NCBI RefSeq assembly: GCF_900142165.1
Contig: NZ_FQZY01000013.1
Coordinates: 32,540 to 96,539 of the forward strand
Direction: 5' to 3'
Source: Hespellia stercorisuis DSM 15480
GTDB taxonomy: Bacteria > Bacillota > Clostridia > Lachnospirales > Lachnospiraceae
Length of the DNA stretch: 64,000 nucleotides
Numbering within the stretch: position 1 is the first letter of the stretch; the number at the start of each line of letters is the position of its first letter. Under the pieces are notes generated by a model, which made no database searches, was not told the DNA's origin, and saw only the letters and a list, made by a program, of their open reading frames with translations. Both the position numbers and the translations under genes were made by a program. Below, in pieces: positions 31,229 through 40,197 of the stretch.

Positions 31229-33505
31229 ATGGCAGATAATTTCGGCCTAAAGATCGGCGTTGAGGGCGAAAAAGAGTTTAAAAAGGCCCTCTCCGACATC
31301 AATCAGCAATTCAAGGTGCTCGGCTCGGAGATGAAGCTCGCTACCTCCCAGTTTGACAAAAATGAGAGTAGCGTCCAGTCCCTCACCGCCAAGAACGAGG
31401 TGCTGACCAAGCAAATCGACACCCAAAAGGATAAAATCGAAACTCTGCGCTCCGCATTGGAAAATGCGTCAGATTCCTTCGGTGAGAATGACCGCCGCAC
31501 ACAGCAGTGGGCAGTGCAGCTGAATAACGCGCAGGCGGAACTCAACGGCATGGAGCGCGAGCTTTCACAAAATGAAAAGGCCATCGATGGAATGGGCGAT
31601 GAAGCGTCCGATGCCGCCAAGCAGACAGACAAGCTGGGCGATGAAATTGAGGGCACAGCAAAGGAAGCGGATTCTGCTGGGGGTAAGTTTGAGAAGCTTG
31701 GCTCTGTGGTCAAGGGCATTGGTGTCGCTATGGGCGCGGCTCTTGCCGCAATCGGCACCGCCGCAATCGCCGCTGGGAAAGCTCTCGTGGACATGACCGT
31801 GGAAGCCGCCGCCTACGCCGATGAGATGCTTACACAGTCCACCGTCACCGGCATGAGCGTGGAGAGCCTGCAGGCGTACAGCTATGCCGCCGATCTGGTA
31901 GATGTATCTCTCGACACGCTCACAGGCTCCATGGCAAAAAACGTCAAGTCCATGGCGAGCGCGGCAGACGGCTCCGCGAAATATGCCGATGCCTACGCGC
32001 AGCTCGGCGTGTCTGTCACAGACGCAAATGGCAATCTGCGTGACAGCGAAGAGGTCTATTGGGATGTCATTGATGCCCTCGGCAATGTTCAAAACGAAAC
32101 CGAACGGGATGCACTTGCCATGCAGCTCTTTGGCAAAAGCGCGCAGGACTTGAATCCCCTCATTGCGAAAGGCTCGGAGGGAATTGCCGCGCTTACTGAT
32201 GAGGCTCACCGAATGGGCGCTGTGCTTTCCGAGGAGAGCATTGCCAAGCTGGGTGCATTCGACGATTCCGTCCAGCGACTCAAGCAAGGCTCCGAGGCGG
32301 CAAAGCGCGTCATGGGTACGGTACTGCTCCCGCAGCTTCAAGACCTTGCGGATGATGGCGTTTCTCTGCTGGGTGAGTTCACCTCCGGGCTTGTGGAAGC
32401 CGGTGATGACTTCGATAAAACCAGTGAGGTTATCGGCAACACCGTCGGCGGGCTGGCAGACATGATTATGGAACATCTGCCGAAAATCATTCAAGTCGGT
32501 ATGGACATTGTCATGGCCATCGGAAATGCCATCATCGAGAACCTACCTACCATTGTGGACTGTGCGTCCTCCATCATGCTGACCCTGCTTGAAGGGCTAA
32601 TCGAAGCGCTGCCTTCTCTCACGGAAGGGGCGCTTCAGCTTGTTTTAACGCTGGTGCAGGGCATCATCGACAACCTACCGGCAATCGTGGAGGCAGCCGT
32701 TCAGATGATCGTCACTCTCGCCACCGGCATTGCAGAGGCACTGCCGGAGCTTATTCCGTCCATCGTGGAAGCAATCATCCTCATCTGCCAGACGCTCCTC
32801 GACAACATGGATCAGATTCTCGAAGCGGCGTTTGCTATCATTCAGGGCTTGGCAGAGGGCCTATTAAATGCTCTGCCGAAGCTCATCGAGGCGCTGCCGC
32901 AAATCATCACAACCATAGTCGACTTCATCACCAGTAACCTGCCAAAAATCATCGAGATGGGCATTCAGCTCATCGTTCAGCTTGCGGTGGGTCTGGTGAA
33001 GGCAATTCCGCAGCTCATTGCCGCACTGCCTCAGATTATTGCGGCGCTGGTACAGGGACTTGGGCAGGCCGTCGGCTCTGTTGTGAACATTGGCAAAAGC
33101 ATCGTGCAGGGGCTGTGGCAAGGCATCCAGTCGTTGGCTTCATGGATTTCACAGAAGGTGTCCAGCTTCTTCTCCGGCATCGTCAACGGCGCAAAGCGTC
33201 TGCTTGGTATCCACTCGCCCTCTAAGGTGTTCGCCGGTATCGGCGAAAACATGGGCACAGGTATCGGCGTTGGCTTCACAGATGCTATGAGTGGGGTTGA
33301 AAAGGACATGGAGAACGCGATCCCGACAGCTTTTGACCTCGACATGAACACGGCTCTGAGCGGTGTCAGCGGCACGACCGCCACGGCGCAGCTATTCAAT
33401 GTGACTATTCCGCTCACATTGGATGGCGCTACGCTTACCCGGATTATCTCACAAATTCAATGGAGCCAGAATGCGGTCACCGTCCGCAATCTGGGCACGG
33501 TTTAA
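31229..33505 (+). CDS. Tape-measure protein
   Basis: A 758-residue protein. The coiled N-terminus (FKVLGSEMKLATSQFDKNES, then KDKIETLRSALENA and ELNGMERELSQNEKAIDGM) is followed by hydrophobic helices (GVAMGAALAAIGTAAIAAGK) and a long run of imperfect helical repeats of LPTIV/LPQII type (about 420-640), ending in a Gly-rich region. Length implies a tail of roughly 110 nm by the usual rule of 0.15 nm per residue. Ribosome-binding site GGAAGGAGG. Confidence 0.92.
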   Translation: MADNFGLKIGVEGEKEFKKALSDINQQFKVLGSEMKLATSQFDKNESSVQSLTAKNEVLTKQIDTQKDKIETLRSALENASDSFGENDRRTQQWAVQLNNAQAELNGMERELSQNEKAIDGMGDEASDAAKQTDKLGDEIEGTAKEADSAGGKFEKLGSVVKGIGVAMGAALAAIGTAAIAAGKALVDMTVEAAAYADEMLTQSTVTGMSVESLQAYSYAADLVDVSLDTLTGSMAKNVKSMASAADGSAKYADAYAQLGVSVTDANGNLRDSEEVYWDVIDALGNVQNETERDALAMQLFGKSAQDLNPLIAKGSEGIAALTDEAHRMGAVLSEESIAKLGAFDDSVQRLKQGSEAAKRVMGTVLLPQLQDLADDGVSLLGEFTSGLVEAGDDFDKTSEVIGNTVGGLADMIMEHLPKIIQVGMDIVMAIGNAIIENLPTIVDCASSIMLTLLEGLIEALPSLTEGALQLVLTLVQGIIDNLPAIVEAAVQMIVTLATGIAEALPELIPSIVEAIILICQTLLDNMDQILEAAFAIIQGLAEGLLNALPKLIEALPQIITTIVDFITSNLPKIIEMGIQLIVQLAVGLVKAIPQLIAALPQIIAALVQGLGQAVGSVVNIGKSIVQGLWQGIQSLASWISQKVSSFFSGIVNGAKRLLGIHSPSKVFAGIGENMGTGIGVGFTDAMSGVEKDMENAIPTAFDLDMNTALSGVSGTTATAQLFNVTIPLTLDGATLTRIISQIQWSQNAVTVRNLGTV

Positions 33506-33517
33506 GGAGGTGAAGGT

Positions 33518-35884
33518 ATGGCTACTGGCTGGTTAGACATCAGCGCAAGTGCTTTCTGTGGAGACTACAACGGATATATCCGATACGCGAATCAGCTTCT
33601 GAATATTGCGGGCACGGCGACTGCAGACAGCACAAACGGTATGCGGACCTTCGGTATTAAGGAAAGCACCCAGTATCGGGTGTCGCTGCAGATGCGGAAT
33701 CGCTTTCGTTTGGGCTGTGCCCCAAATCTAACCACTGGGCAAACGCTGACCAACTATGTATTCGACCCGTTGGATACCAATGACGCCACCGATCAAGGCG
33801 GCTTGTCCAGAACATTGGAAATCCTGTCGAGTACAAGTCAGGTGTTTTTGTGCGTGGGCGCATGGTCCAGTGGCGCAAGTGATACCATCTTCAACACGCT
33901 GAATACCATCGTGTTGGAGGCGTATCTGACCTACTTCACGGTGACCTTCCAAGACTGGGACGGGACGGTGCTAAAGGCCGAAACTGTTATCGAGCATGAA
34001 GCGGCAATAGCTCCCGCCAATCCATCTCGCGCCGGATACATCTTTACCGGCTGGGACATGGCCTTCAATGATGTTACAGCAGACCTCACAGTCACCGCAC
34101 AGTATCGCGCCATCGGCACCTATCAGGTGCTGTTCAAAAACTACGATGCTACGGTGCTCAAAACCGAGTATGTCCTTGAGGGCGGCACGGCGACAGCTCC
34201 GGCGGTTCCCAACCGCGAAGGCTTCAATTTCTCCGGCTGGGATGTACCCTTTGACAATGTCCTTGCGGATATGGTCACCACGGCGCAGTTCACGCGGAAG
34301 GTCTATCACACGGTGCGCTTTCTCGACTGGGACGACGAAGTGCTCAAAGAAGAGCTTGTTGAGCACGGGTACTCTGCCACCACACCGGATGCGCCGGTTC
34401 TAGCTGGTTACCGTTTTCTCGGATGGGATTTGCCGTGCTCTGAGATACTCTCTGACCTCGACATCCACGCGCTGTATGAGCAGATCATCTACTACACCGT
34501 CCGTTTCATGGACTGGAATGCAGCGGTCCTGAAAACGGATCAGGTGGAAAGTGGGGGCACAGCAACGCCGCCGACCAATCCCACCCGCTCCGGCTACACC
34601 TTTACAGGCTGGCTGCCTGCGGTGTTTGCCAACATCCGTGCGGATATGGATTTCACAGCGCAGTATGAGTTCATCATCGTATACCACACGGTGAACTTTT
34701 ACTCGGACGGCGTTTTGCTCTCATCCCAGCAAGTCGAAGATGGCACGGCGGCTATCCCACCTTTGCCGCCACAGAAGATTGACTCTATCTTCGACCATTG
34801 GGATTCGGATTTTTCAAATGTGACCGCCGACATGAATGTCAACGCTGTATTTCGTGCCGCACTTGAGCACACAGTCATCTTTGTCTACAGCGCGTCTGGC
34901 GCTCTGCTTCAATCCATTGATAAGGTGCTGTCGGCAAATCTGCGCGACAGTCTGGAGGGTGAGCTGACCTTTGAGTTCTCCACTCTTGCCGGTCGAGGCG
35001 AATTCCTCCGACCCGGCTGCGTTGCGGAGTATGAGGGTGACTATTTCAACGTCGTGCGCGTGGCAAAAACCATCTCGTCCGGCCTTATGACCGTAGCGGC
35101 AACCTGTGAGCATATTTCTTATGTGCTCAACGACGACCGCTACAAGATAGATGCTTTCGATTACACCGGACTTCCTGCTGCAGGGCTGGCACAGCTTCTG
35201 AATGGAACGCAGTTCTCGGCAGGCACGGTGGAGTTTTCAAACAGCGTCACAATGAAGATAAACCAGAGTGTAACCCGGCGCGAGGCGCTGATGCAGTTCG
35301 TCGCCATCTGCGGCGGCGAGATTGAATACAGTGGGCATTACATTAACCTTCGCCAGCATCGTGGCAGCACCGCTGTGAAACAGCTTATGGATGGGAAAAA
35401 GGTCACCGATGTGAGTGTTACCTATGACAGCCGCTCCGCTACGGAGAGCTATGAGGTAGCCTTCCACAAGGTGGCAGATTTCTCTGTTGGGGACGAGGTG
35501 CAGATTGTATTCACGCCCATGCACATCAACACCCGAACGCGCATCATCGCTATGGAGTATAACCCCTTTTACAAGTACAGCATCCGTGTGGAGGTTGGCA
35601 GCTACAAGCCAACTATCAACGATAATCTGTACCGCATTGAAAAGACCGCAACGGACAATAACGACGATATGTCTGCCATCTGGGACGAGTTCGGAAGTAT
35701 GTCCGACAGCTTTGACAGCTTCGAAGCTGACTACGGCAATTTCCTCGACACCTATAAAGAAGTGCAGAATATAGCGGTTGGCGAGACTTCGTTTACCGTC
35801 ACTTATTCGGACGGTTCAATGGTGACTTTCAACTATTCTGTAGACCGAAACGGACGAATGACCAGCATTACAAGGGCGGTGTAA
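33518..35884 (+). CDS. Tail protein: unique N-domain, five InlB-like repeats, tail endopeptidase domain
   Basis: A 788-residue protein. Residues 1-138 are an unrecognised domain. Residues 139 to about 450 are five tandem units of about 60 residues, each of the pattern Y-TV-F-DWD-VLK, then P-R-GY-F-GWD and T-A-Y, as in InlB B-repeats (Flg_new type). The rest is a phage tail endopeptidase/Tal domain (SANLRDSLEGELTFEF, then CEHISYVLNDDRYKIDAF and RGSTAVKQLMDGKKVTDVS). InlB repeats are known from adhesins, so this tip protein may bind the host surface. It may also replace a separate distal-tail protein. Confidence 0.8.
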   Translation: MATGWLDISASAFCGDYNGYIRYANQLLNIAGTATADSTNGMRTFGIKESTQYRVSLQMRNRFRLGCAPNLTTGQTLTNYVFDPLDTNDATDQGGLSRTLEILSSTSQVFLCVGAWSSGASDTIFNTLNTIVLEAYLTYFTVTFQDWDGTVLKAETVIEHEAAIAPANPSRAGYIFTGWDMAFNDVTADLTVTAQYRAIGTYQVLFKNYDATVLKTEYVLEGGTATAPAVPNREGFNFSGWDVPFDNVLADMVTTAQFTRKVYHTVRFLDWDDEVLKEELVEHGYSATTPDAPVLAGYRFLGWDLPCSEILSDLDIHALYEQIIYYTVRFMDWNAAVLKTDQVESGGTATPPTNPTRSGYTFTGWLPAVFANIRADMDFTAQYEFIIVYHTVNFYSDGVLLSSQQVEDGTAAIPPLPPQKIDSIFDHWDSDFSNVTADMNVNAVFRAALEHTVIFVYSASGALLQSIDKVLSANLRDSLEGELTFEFSTLAGRGEFLRPGCVAEYEGDYFNVVRVAKTISSGLMTVAATCEHISYVLNDDRYKIDAFDYTGLPAAGLAQLLNGTQFSAGTVEFSNSVTMKINQSVTRREALMQFVAICGGEIEYSGHYINLRQHRGSTAVKQLMDGKKVTDVSVTYDSRSATESYEVAFHKVADFSVGDEVQIVFTPMHINTRTRIIAMEYNPFYKYSIRVEVGSYKPTINDNLYRIEKTATDNNDDMSAIWDEFGSMSDSFDSFEADYGNFLDTYKEVQNIAVGETSFTVTYSDGSMVTFNYSVDRNGRMTSITRAV

Positions 35885-35886
35885 TA

Positions 35887-36933
35887 ATGGCATACAGCAA
35901 AGCGTTCAACACACCGCTCGTCGTATTCGCGGCCTTCAACGGCGATATGGTTTCTGACATTCCTCTACTGACGTGGAAGAACCGGTCTGCCGCTTCGATG
36001 GGGCTGCCGTCAGAAAGCAGCTACTCGTATGTGTACAGCAACGGAACCTCATTTATTGCTCGTGGGTATGCAAACTCCACGGGCAATTTTTCTTGCTACG
36101 ATCCTGCAACAGGCACATGGATACCAACCTTTACTTCAAAAGCCGATATGCAATACTGCGGCAACGGGGTATACCTTCTTGTAAACAGTGCCTCTGTCTA
36201 TTCGTCCTTTGACGGAATGACACTGAACTATGCCGGGTATCTACCCGGTCTCGGAAACCCCGTCATGTGCGGAGCCAGTAATGGTAGCTATGGCGTTCTC
36301 TCCGCATGGTGGGTTCACAGTCCCATGTATGCAAAAAGTAATGTGGGCTCCGGCGGAGCTTGGACGCTGACGGGAGACTATTACGAGGACGGAATGTGCT
36401 GCTTCACGGATATGACCTGCCATCACGGAATGTATATAGGCATTGCCTCGGATACCATCGTGGACTCTGGAAAGGGTGGAATACAAATAAGCTCCAATGG
36501 CTACCAATGGCGGAGAACGATGCAGTATCCCTATGGGTATAGCGAATCGTTCAAGATTGGTTTTAGCAGTATTCGCTCGGTTGGCGGACGTCTCTTTCTG
36601 ATAAACTCCTATTATGCCAGTGCCAGTAATAGCATTTACCAGCTCTGCGTTATGAACGGGAACGGCTGCGGTTACACGGTCGTGCGTCAGGGGCAGTCAA
36701 AGGATATTCCTTCCCTCTCCACGATGGTCTATGTAGAAAAGCTGGGACAGTATTTGCAGTTTGGGGATAACGTCATCTACGCCTCACCGGACGGGTATCA
36801 GTGGAAAGCCGTGCCACAAACGAACTTCAGTGGGACAAAGGTCAATGCGATCTATATTCCCGGTGACGGCTTCTATGTGACGACAAGCGGATCGTGGGGT
36901 TCAAACTCGGTTTTATATTGCGCTTACCCGTAA
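35887..36933 (+). CDS. Putative receptor-binding/tail fiber protein with Asp-box-like motifs
   Basis: A 348-residue beta-rich protein. Repeated short motifs S-x-G-x-x-W-type turns (IQISSNGYQWRR, IYASPDGYQWKAV, VYSSFDGMTLNYA) resemble Asp-box blades of beta-propellers. It follows the tail endopeptidase gene and precedes lysis genes, the usual place for a receptor-binding protein. The last codons lie in the terminator stem. Confidence 0.55.
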   Translation: MAYSKAFNTPLVVFAAFNGDMVSDIPLLTWKNRSAASMGLPSESSYSYVYSNGTSFIARGYANSTGNFSCYDPATGTWIPTFTSKADMQYCGNGVYLLVNSASVYSSFDGMTLNYAGYLPGLGNPVMCGASNGSYGVLSAWWVHSPMYAKSNVGSGGAWTLTGDYYEDGMCCFTDMTCHHGMYIGIASDTIVDSGKGGIQISSNGYQWRRTMQYPYGYSESFKIGFSSIRSVGGRLFLINSYYASASNSIYQLCVMNGNGCGYTVVRQGQSKDIPSLSTMVYVEKLGQYLQFGDNVIYASPDGYQWKAVPQTNFSGTKVNAIYIPGDGFYVTTSGSWGSNSVLYCAYP

Positions 36934-36951
36934 TGGGTGAGCGCTTATTTT
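36920..36951 (+). terminator. Terminator overlapping the end of the fiber gene
   Basis: GCGCTTACCC (36920-36929) pairs with GGGTGAGCGC (36935-36944) around a five-base loop containing the stop codon, followed by TTATTTTA. It partly separates structural from lysis genes. Confidence 0.75.
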
Positions 36952-36976
36952 ATGAAATGAAAGAGAGGGTTTTATC

Positions 36977-37393
36977 ATGAAAGAAATCTGGAACTGGATT
37001 CAGCTTGCGTTTGCTGCCATCGGCGGCTGGCTTGGCTGGTTCCTCGGAGGAGCTGACGGCTTCCTCTATGCGCTCATCGCCTTTGTGGTCATCGACTACA
37101 TCACCGGCGTCATGTGCGCGATTGTTGACCACAAGCTCTCCAGCGAGGTCGGCTTCAAGGGCATTTTTAAGAAGGTGCTCATTTTTACAATGGTCGGCAT
37201 CGGCAACATCATCGACGTACAGGTGCTCGGACAGGCTGGGGTCCTGCGCACGGCAGTCATCTTTTTCTACCTATCCAACGAGGGCGTATCGCTCATGGAG
37301 AATGCCGGGCATTTGGGTCTGCCAATCCCGGCAAAACTGAAGGAGGTTTTGGAACAGCTCCATGACCGCAGCAACAAGGAGGATACGAAATGA
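36977..37393 (+). CDS. Phage holin (phi29/toxin-secretion holin type)
   Basis: A 138-residue protein with three hydrophobic segments (AFAAIGGWLGWFLGGADGFL, YALIAFVVIDYITGVMCAIV, LIFTMVGIGNIIDVQVLG) and the motif SNEGVSLMENAGHLGLPIP typical of the holin_4_1 family. It makes holes in the membrane at lysis. It overlaps the amidase gene by four bases. Confidence 0.9.
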   Translation: MKEIWNWIQLAFAAIGGWLGWFLGGADGFLYALIAFVVIDYITGVMCAIVDHKLSSEVGFKGIFKKVLIFTMVGIGNIIDVQVLGQAGVLRTAVIFFYLSNEGVSLMENAGHLGLPIPAKLKEVLEQLHDRSNKEDTK

Positions 37394-38106
37394 ACCTGCA
37401 CCAACTCATTCTCACGAACAACGACTGCTACAAAGCAGGAAAGGCCATTGTGCCAAAGGGCATCATGGTACACAGTACCGGCGCGAACAATCCGAATTTG
37501 AAACGCTACGTCGGACCCGACGATGGGCTGCTCGGCATCAATCAGTACGGCAATCACTGGAATACCGCCACTCCCGGCGGGCGTCAGGTCTGTGTCCACG
37601 CTTTCATTGGCAAGCTGAAGGACGGCACCATTGCCACCTACCAGACGCTGCCGTGGAATATGCGCGGCTGGCATGGCGGCGGCAGCTCCAACAATACGCA
37701 TATTGGCTTTGAGATTTGCGAGGACGGTCTGACCGATGCCTCGTATTTTTCTGCCGTTTACAAGGAAGCGGTCGAGCTGTGTGTGTATCTCTGCAAGCAG
37801 TATGGGCTGACGGAGAAAAATATCATCTGTCACTGCGAGGGCTACAAGCAGGGCATTGCGTCCAATCACGGCGATGTCATGCACTGGTTCCCGAAGCATG
37901 GAAAGTCGATGGATACCTTCCGCACCGATGTGAAGGCTGGGCTGGCTGCTGCCGAAGTGCCTGTGGAGCCGGAAGCCCCCACTACATCGAAGAAGTATTA
38001 CCGCGTCCAGCTCGGCGCATTCTCAGTCAAGGCAAACGCTGACGCCATGCTCACGAAGGTCAAAGCCGCAGGCTTCACTGATGCGTTTGTGAAATACAGC
38101 GAGTAA
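37390..38106 (+). CDS. Endolysin: N-acetylmuramoyl-L-alanine amidase with SPOR domain
   Basis: A 238-residue protein. The amidase_2 domain has zinc ligands in IMVHSTGANNPN and NHGDVMHWFP, with WNMRGWHGGG and HIGFEICEDG. A linker at about 185-200 is followed by a C-terminal SPOR domain (YYRVQLGAFSVKANADAMLT) that binds denuded glycan. It cuts peptidoglycan at lysis. No signal peptide; export depends on the holin. Confidence 0.93.
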   Translation: MNLHQLILTNNDCYKAGKAIVPKGIMVHSTGANNPNLKRYVGPDDGLLGINQYGNHWNTATPGGRQVCVHAFIGKLKDGTIATYQTLPWNMRGWHGGGSSNNTHIGFEICEDGLTDASYFSAVYKEAVELCVYLCKQYGLTEKNIICHCEGYKQGIASNHGDVMHWFPKHGKSMDTFRTDVKAGLAAAEVPVEPEAPTTSKKYYRVQLGAFSVKANADAMLTKVKAAGFTDAFVKYSE

Positions 38107-38143
38107 AGGATACACCGCTTTAGCTTACAAGTCCATATACCAC

Positions 38144-38207
38144 AGGTCAAGTTGTTGACCTACAGTTATTGCCCAGCGGAGATTTTTCTCTGCTGGGCAG
38201 TATTTTT
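38144..38207 (+). terminator. Terminator after the lysis genes
   Basis: GCCCAGCGGAG (38171-38181) pairs with CTCTGCTGGGC (38188-38198), followed by AGTATTTTTAT. A smaller inverted repeat, AGGTCAA-GTTG-TTGACCT (38144-38161), precedes it. Confidence 0.8.
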
Positions 38208-38217
38208 ATGTCGAAAC

Positions 38218-38256
38218 ACCTCCCCAAAATTGCTCCATTTTCTCCGTATGGCGAGG
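38218..38256 (+). repeat. 39-bp dispersed repeat, copy 2
   Basis: ACCTCCCCAAAA, a 12-base middle, then CTCCGTATGGCGAGG: the partner of 5954-5992. It directly precedes the ribosome-binding site of the HTH/zinc-finger gene. Confidence 0.5.
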
Positions 38257-38267
38257 AGGTGGTTTTG

Positions 38268-38684
38268 ATGACCAACGAACAGAAATCAACCATACTTCAC
38301 CTGCGATCTGCGGGTTGTAAGTATGTATCAATCGCCGAAACGGTCGGACTCTCGATAAACACAGTGAAGAGCTATTGCCGCAGACAGGGTTTAGCCTTGG
38401 CGGCTGAAAAATCATCTGTCATTGATGACGCTTCTCGCTGCAAGCAATGCGGACAGGCGCTTGTGACTAAGCCCGGGAGCAAGCCGAAAAAATTCTGCTC
38501 TGATAAATGCCGTAACGCATGGTGGAAAATGCATCCGAACGCCGAGAACCGAAAGGCGTATTACAGCAGGATATGCACTCACTGTGGGAAAGCATACACG
38601 GTCTACGGCAGACCGAACAGCAAGTTTTGCTGTCATGCGTGTTCGGCACAGCACCGCACGAAAAGAGCGGAGGCTGCCATATGA
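38268..38684 (+). CDS. HTH plus zinc-ribbon protein of the recombinase module
   Basis: A 138-residue protein. The N-terminal sigma-like/MarR-like HTH (QKSTILHLRSAGCKYVSIAE, then TVGLSINTVKSYCRRQGLA) is followed by two zinc modules (CKQCGQALVTKPG with CSDKCRNAW; CTHCGKAYTVYG with CCHACSAQH). Proteins of this kind precede tandem serine recombinases in Clostridia prophages and may regulate or assist excision. ATG 38268 follows GAGGAGG. It overlaps the next gene by four bases. Confidence 0.75.
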   Translation: MTNEQKSTILHLRSAGCKYVSIAETVGLSINTVKSYCRRQGLALAAEKSSVIDDASRCKQCGQALVTKPGSKPKKFCSDKCRNAWWKMHPNAENRKAYYSRICTHCGKAYTVYGRPNSKFCCHACSAQHRTKRAEAAI

Positions 38685-38851
38685 CGCAGGACAGAAAAAC
38701 AGAGCTGATGAAATACAAAGCCGTCGTCGCTGTGTTGAGGAGATGGCTGTCCGAAGGGCATATTACCATCCGTGATTATGCCAAGCTTGAGGAAAATCTC
38801 GCGGTCAAATATCGCGTATCTTTGTGCAGTATATGGCGCGAATTGCCTTGA
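38681..38851 (+). CDS. SHOCT-like small protein
   Basis: A 56-residue protein (MTQDRKTELMKYKAVVAVLR, then RWLSEGHITIRDYAKLEENL and AVKYRVSLCSIWREL). The short helical hairpin resembles SHOCT-type domains. It is typically encoded just before large serine recombinases; a recombination accessory role is a guess. Its last 21 bases overlap copy 3 of the 50-bp element. Confidence 0.65.
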   Translation: MTQDRKTELMKYKAVVAVLRRWLSEGHITIRDYAKLEENLAVKYRVSLCSIWRELP

Positions 38852-38880
38852 CTTTGTCGTCCTTTAGAGCGAATATGTAC
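38831..38880 (+). repeat. 50-bp phage element, copy 3
   Basis: ATATGGCGCGAATTGCCTTG, then CCTTTAGAGCGAATATGTAC. Here the promoter-like core is TTGACT, 17 bases, GAATAT. The first recombinase starts 25 bases downstream. Confidence 0.6.
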
Positions 38881-38904
38881 CCCCTGAAAGGAGGTGGAGT
38901 ATCA

Positions 38905-40197
38905 ATGGCAAACAGCCGAATTACACAGATAGAGTTTGCGCCGCGAGTTCCCTTTGAGGGAAAGCGCGTGGCGGCATACGCCCGCGTTTCGTCAGGCAAG
39001 GACGCAATGCTTCAGTCGCTGGCATCACAGGTCAGCTATTACAGCGACCGGATTCAAAAGCACTGCGGCTGGGAGTACGTCGGCGTATATGCGGATGAAG
39101 CGAAAACCGGCACAAAGGACAGCCGTGAGAGCTTTCAACGCCTGCTGGCGGATTGTCGCGCTTGGAAAATCGATATGGTCATCACAAAGTCTATATCGCG
39201 TTTCGCCCGGAACACGGTCACACTGCTATCTACGGTTCGAGAATTAAAAACGCTTGGCATTGATGTGTTTTTCGAAGAGCAGAACATTCACAGCATAAGC
39301 GCCGATGGCGAACTGATGCTGACAATTCTTGCATCCTATGCGCAGGAGGAAAGCCTATCGGTTTCCGAAAACCAGAAGTGGCGGGTACGCAAGAATTTTG
39401 AAGAAGGCAAGCCGTGGGACTGCACGATGCTCGGTTATCGGGTAAAAGACGGAGTATTCCAGATCGTGCCGGAGGAAGCGAAGACGGTATGCCTCGTATT
39501 CTCGCTTTTTCTTGAGGGCTACGGAAAACAGGCCATAGCCAACAGGCTTAACGAAATGGGAATACCCACGCGAATGAACAAATCGTGGTGTCAAGCCACC
39601 ATCAGCAAAATGCTCCGCAATGAGAAGTACGCCGGAGATTTACTGCTGCAAAAGACCTTCCGCACCGACCATTTATCAAAGCAAACAAAAATAAACCGTG
39701 GCGAATTGCCACAGTATTTCGTACAGGAGGCGCACGAGCCGATTATTGACAGGGCTACATTTGAGGCTGTACAAGAAGAGCTTTCACGCAGGGCAACAGC
39801 TGTGATCGTGAAGCCCGGCTCGGAAACCGCGTTCACAGGAAAAATACGCTGCGGTATTTGCGGCAAGAATTATCGGAGGAAGACAACGCCGACCGGCTTT
39901 GTTTGGATTTGCGCCACATTCAATACCAAGGGCAAAAAACACTGCGCTTCAAAGCAGATCCCCGAAGAGACGCTTAAAGCAGAGTGCGCCGCGATGCTCG
40001 GAACGGACGGTTTTGATGCCGCCGTTTTTTCAGAGCGAATAGCACTTATCACGGCGCAGCAGAACAATCAGCTTGAGTTTCATTTCAAGGACGGCACGGC
40101 AGCGACGACTCGGTGGCAAGACCGTTCACGGCGTGAAAGCTGGACGGAGGATAAGCGACAAAAGGCAAGAGAAAAAGCGACAAGGAGGAATGGCTGA
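38905..40197 (+). CDS. Large serine recombinase 1
   Basis: A 430-residue protein: resolvase domain with catalytic Ser in AAYARVSSGKDAM, the ITKSISRFARNT motif, then a recombinase domain (DCTMLGYRVKDGVFQIVPEE) and a zinc ribbon (CGICGKNYRRK). The C-terminus lacks the long coiled coil of the partner at 40197, so it is on the short side. ATG 38905 follows AAAGGAGGTGG. It overlaps the second recombinase by one base and both probably act together in integration and excision. Confidence 0.92.
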   Translation: MANSRITQIEFAPRVPFEGKRVAAYARVSSGKDAMLQSLASQVSYYSDRIQKHCGWEYVGVYADEAKTGTKDSRESFQRLLADCRAWKIDMVITKSISRFARNTVTLLSTVRELKTLGIDVFFEEQNIHSISADGELMLTILASYAQEESLSVSENQKWRVRKNFEEGKPWDCTMLGYRVKDGVFQIVPEEAKTVCLVFSLFLEGYGKQAIANRLNEMGIPTRMNKSWCQATISKMLRNEKYAGDLLLQKTFRTDHLSKQTKINRGELPQYFVQEAHEPIIDRATFEAVQEELSRRATAVIVKPGSETAFTGKIRCGICGKNYRRKTTPTGFVWICATFNTKGKKHCASKQIPEETLKAECAAMLGTDGFDAAVFSERIALITAQQNNQLEFHFKDGTAATTRWQDRSRRESWTEDKRQKAREKATRRNG

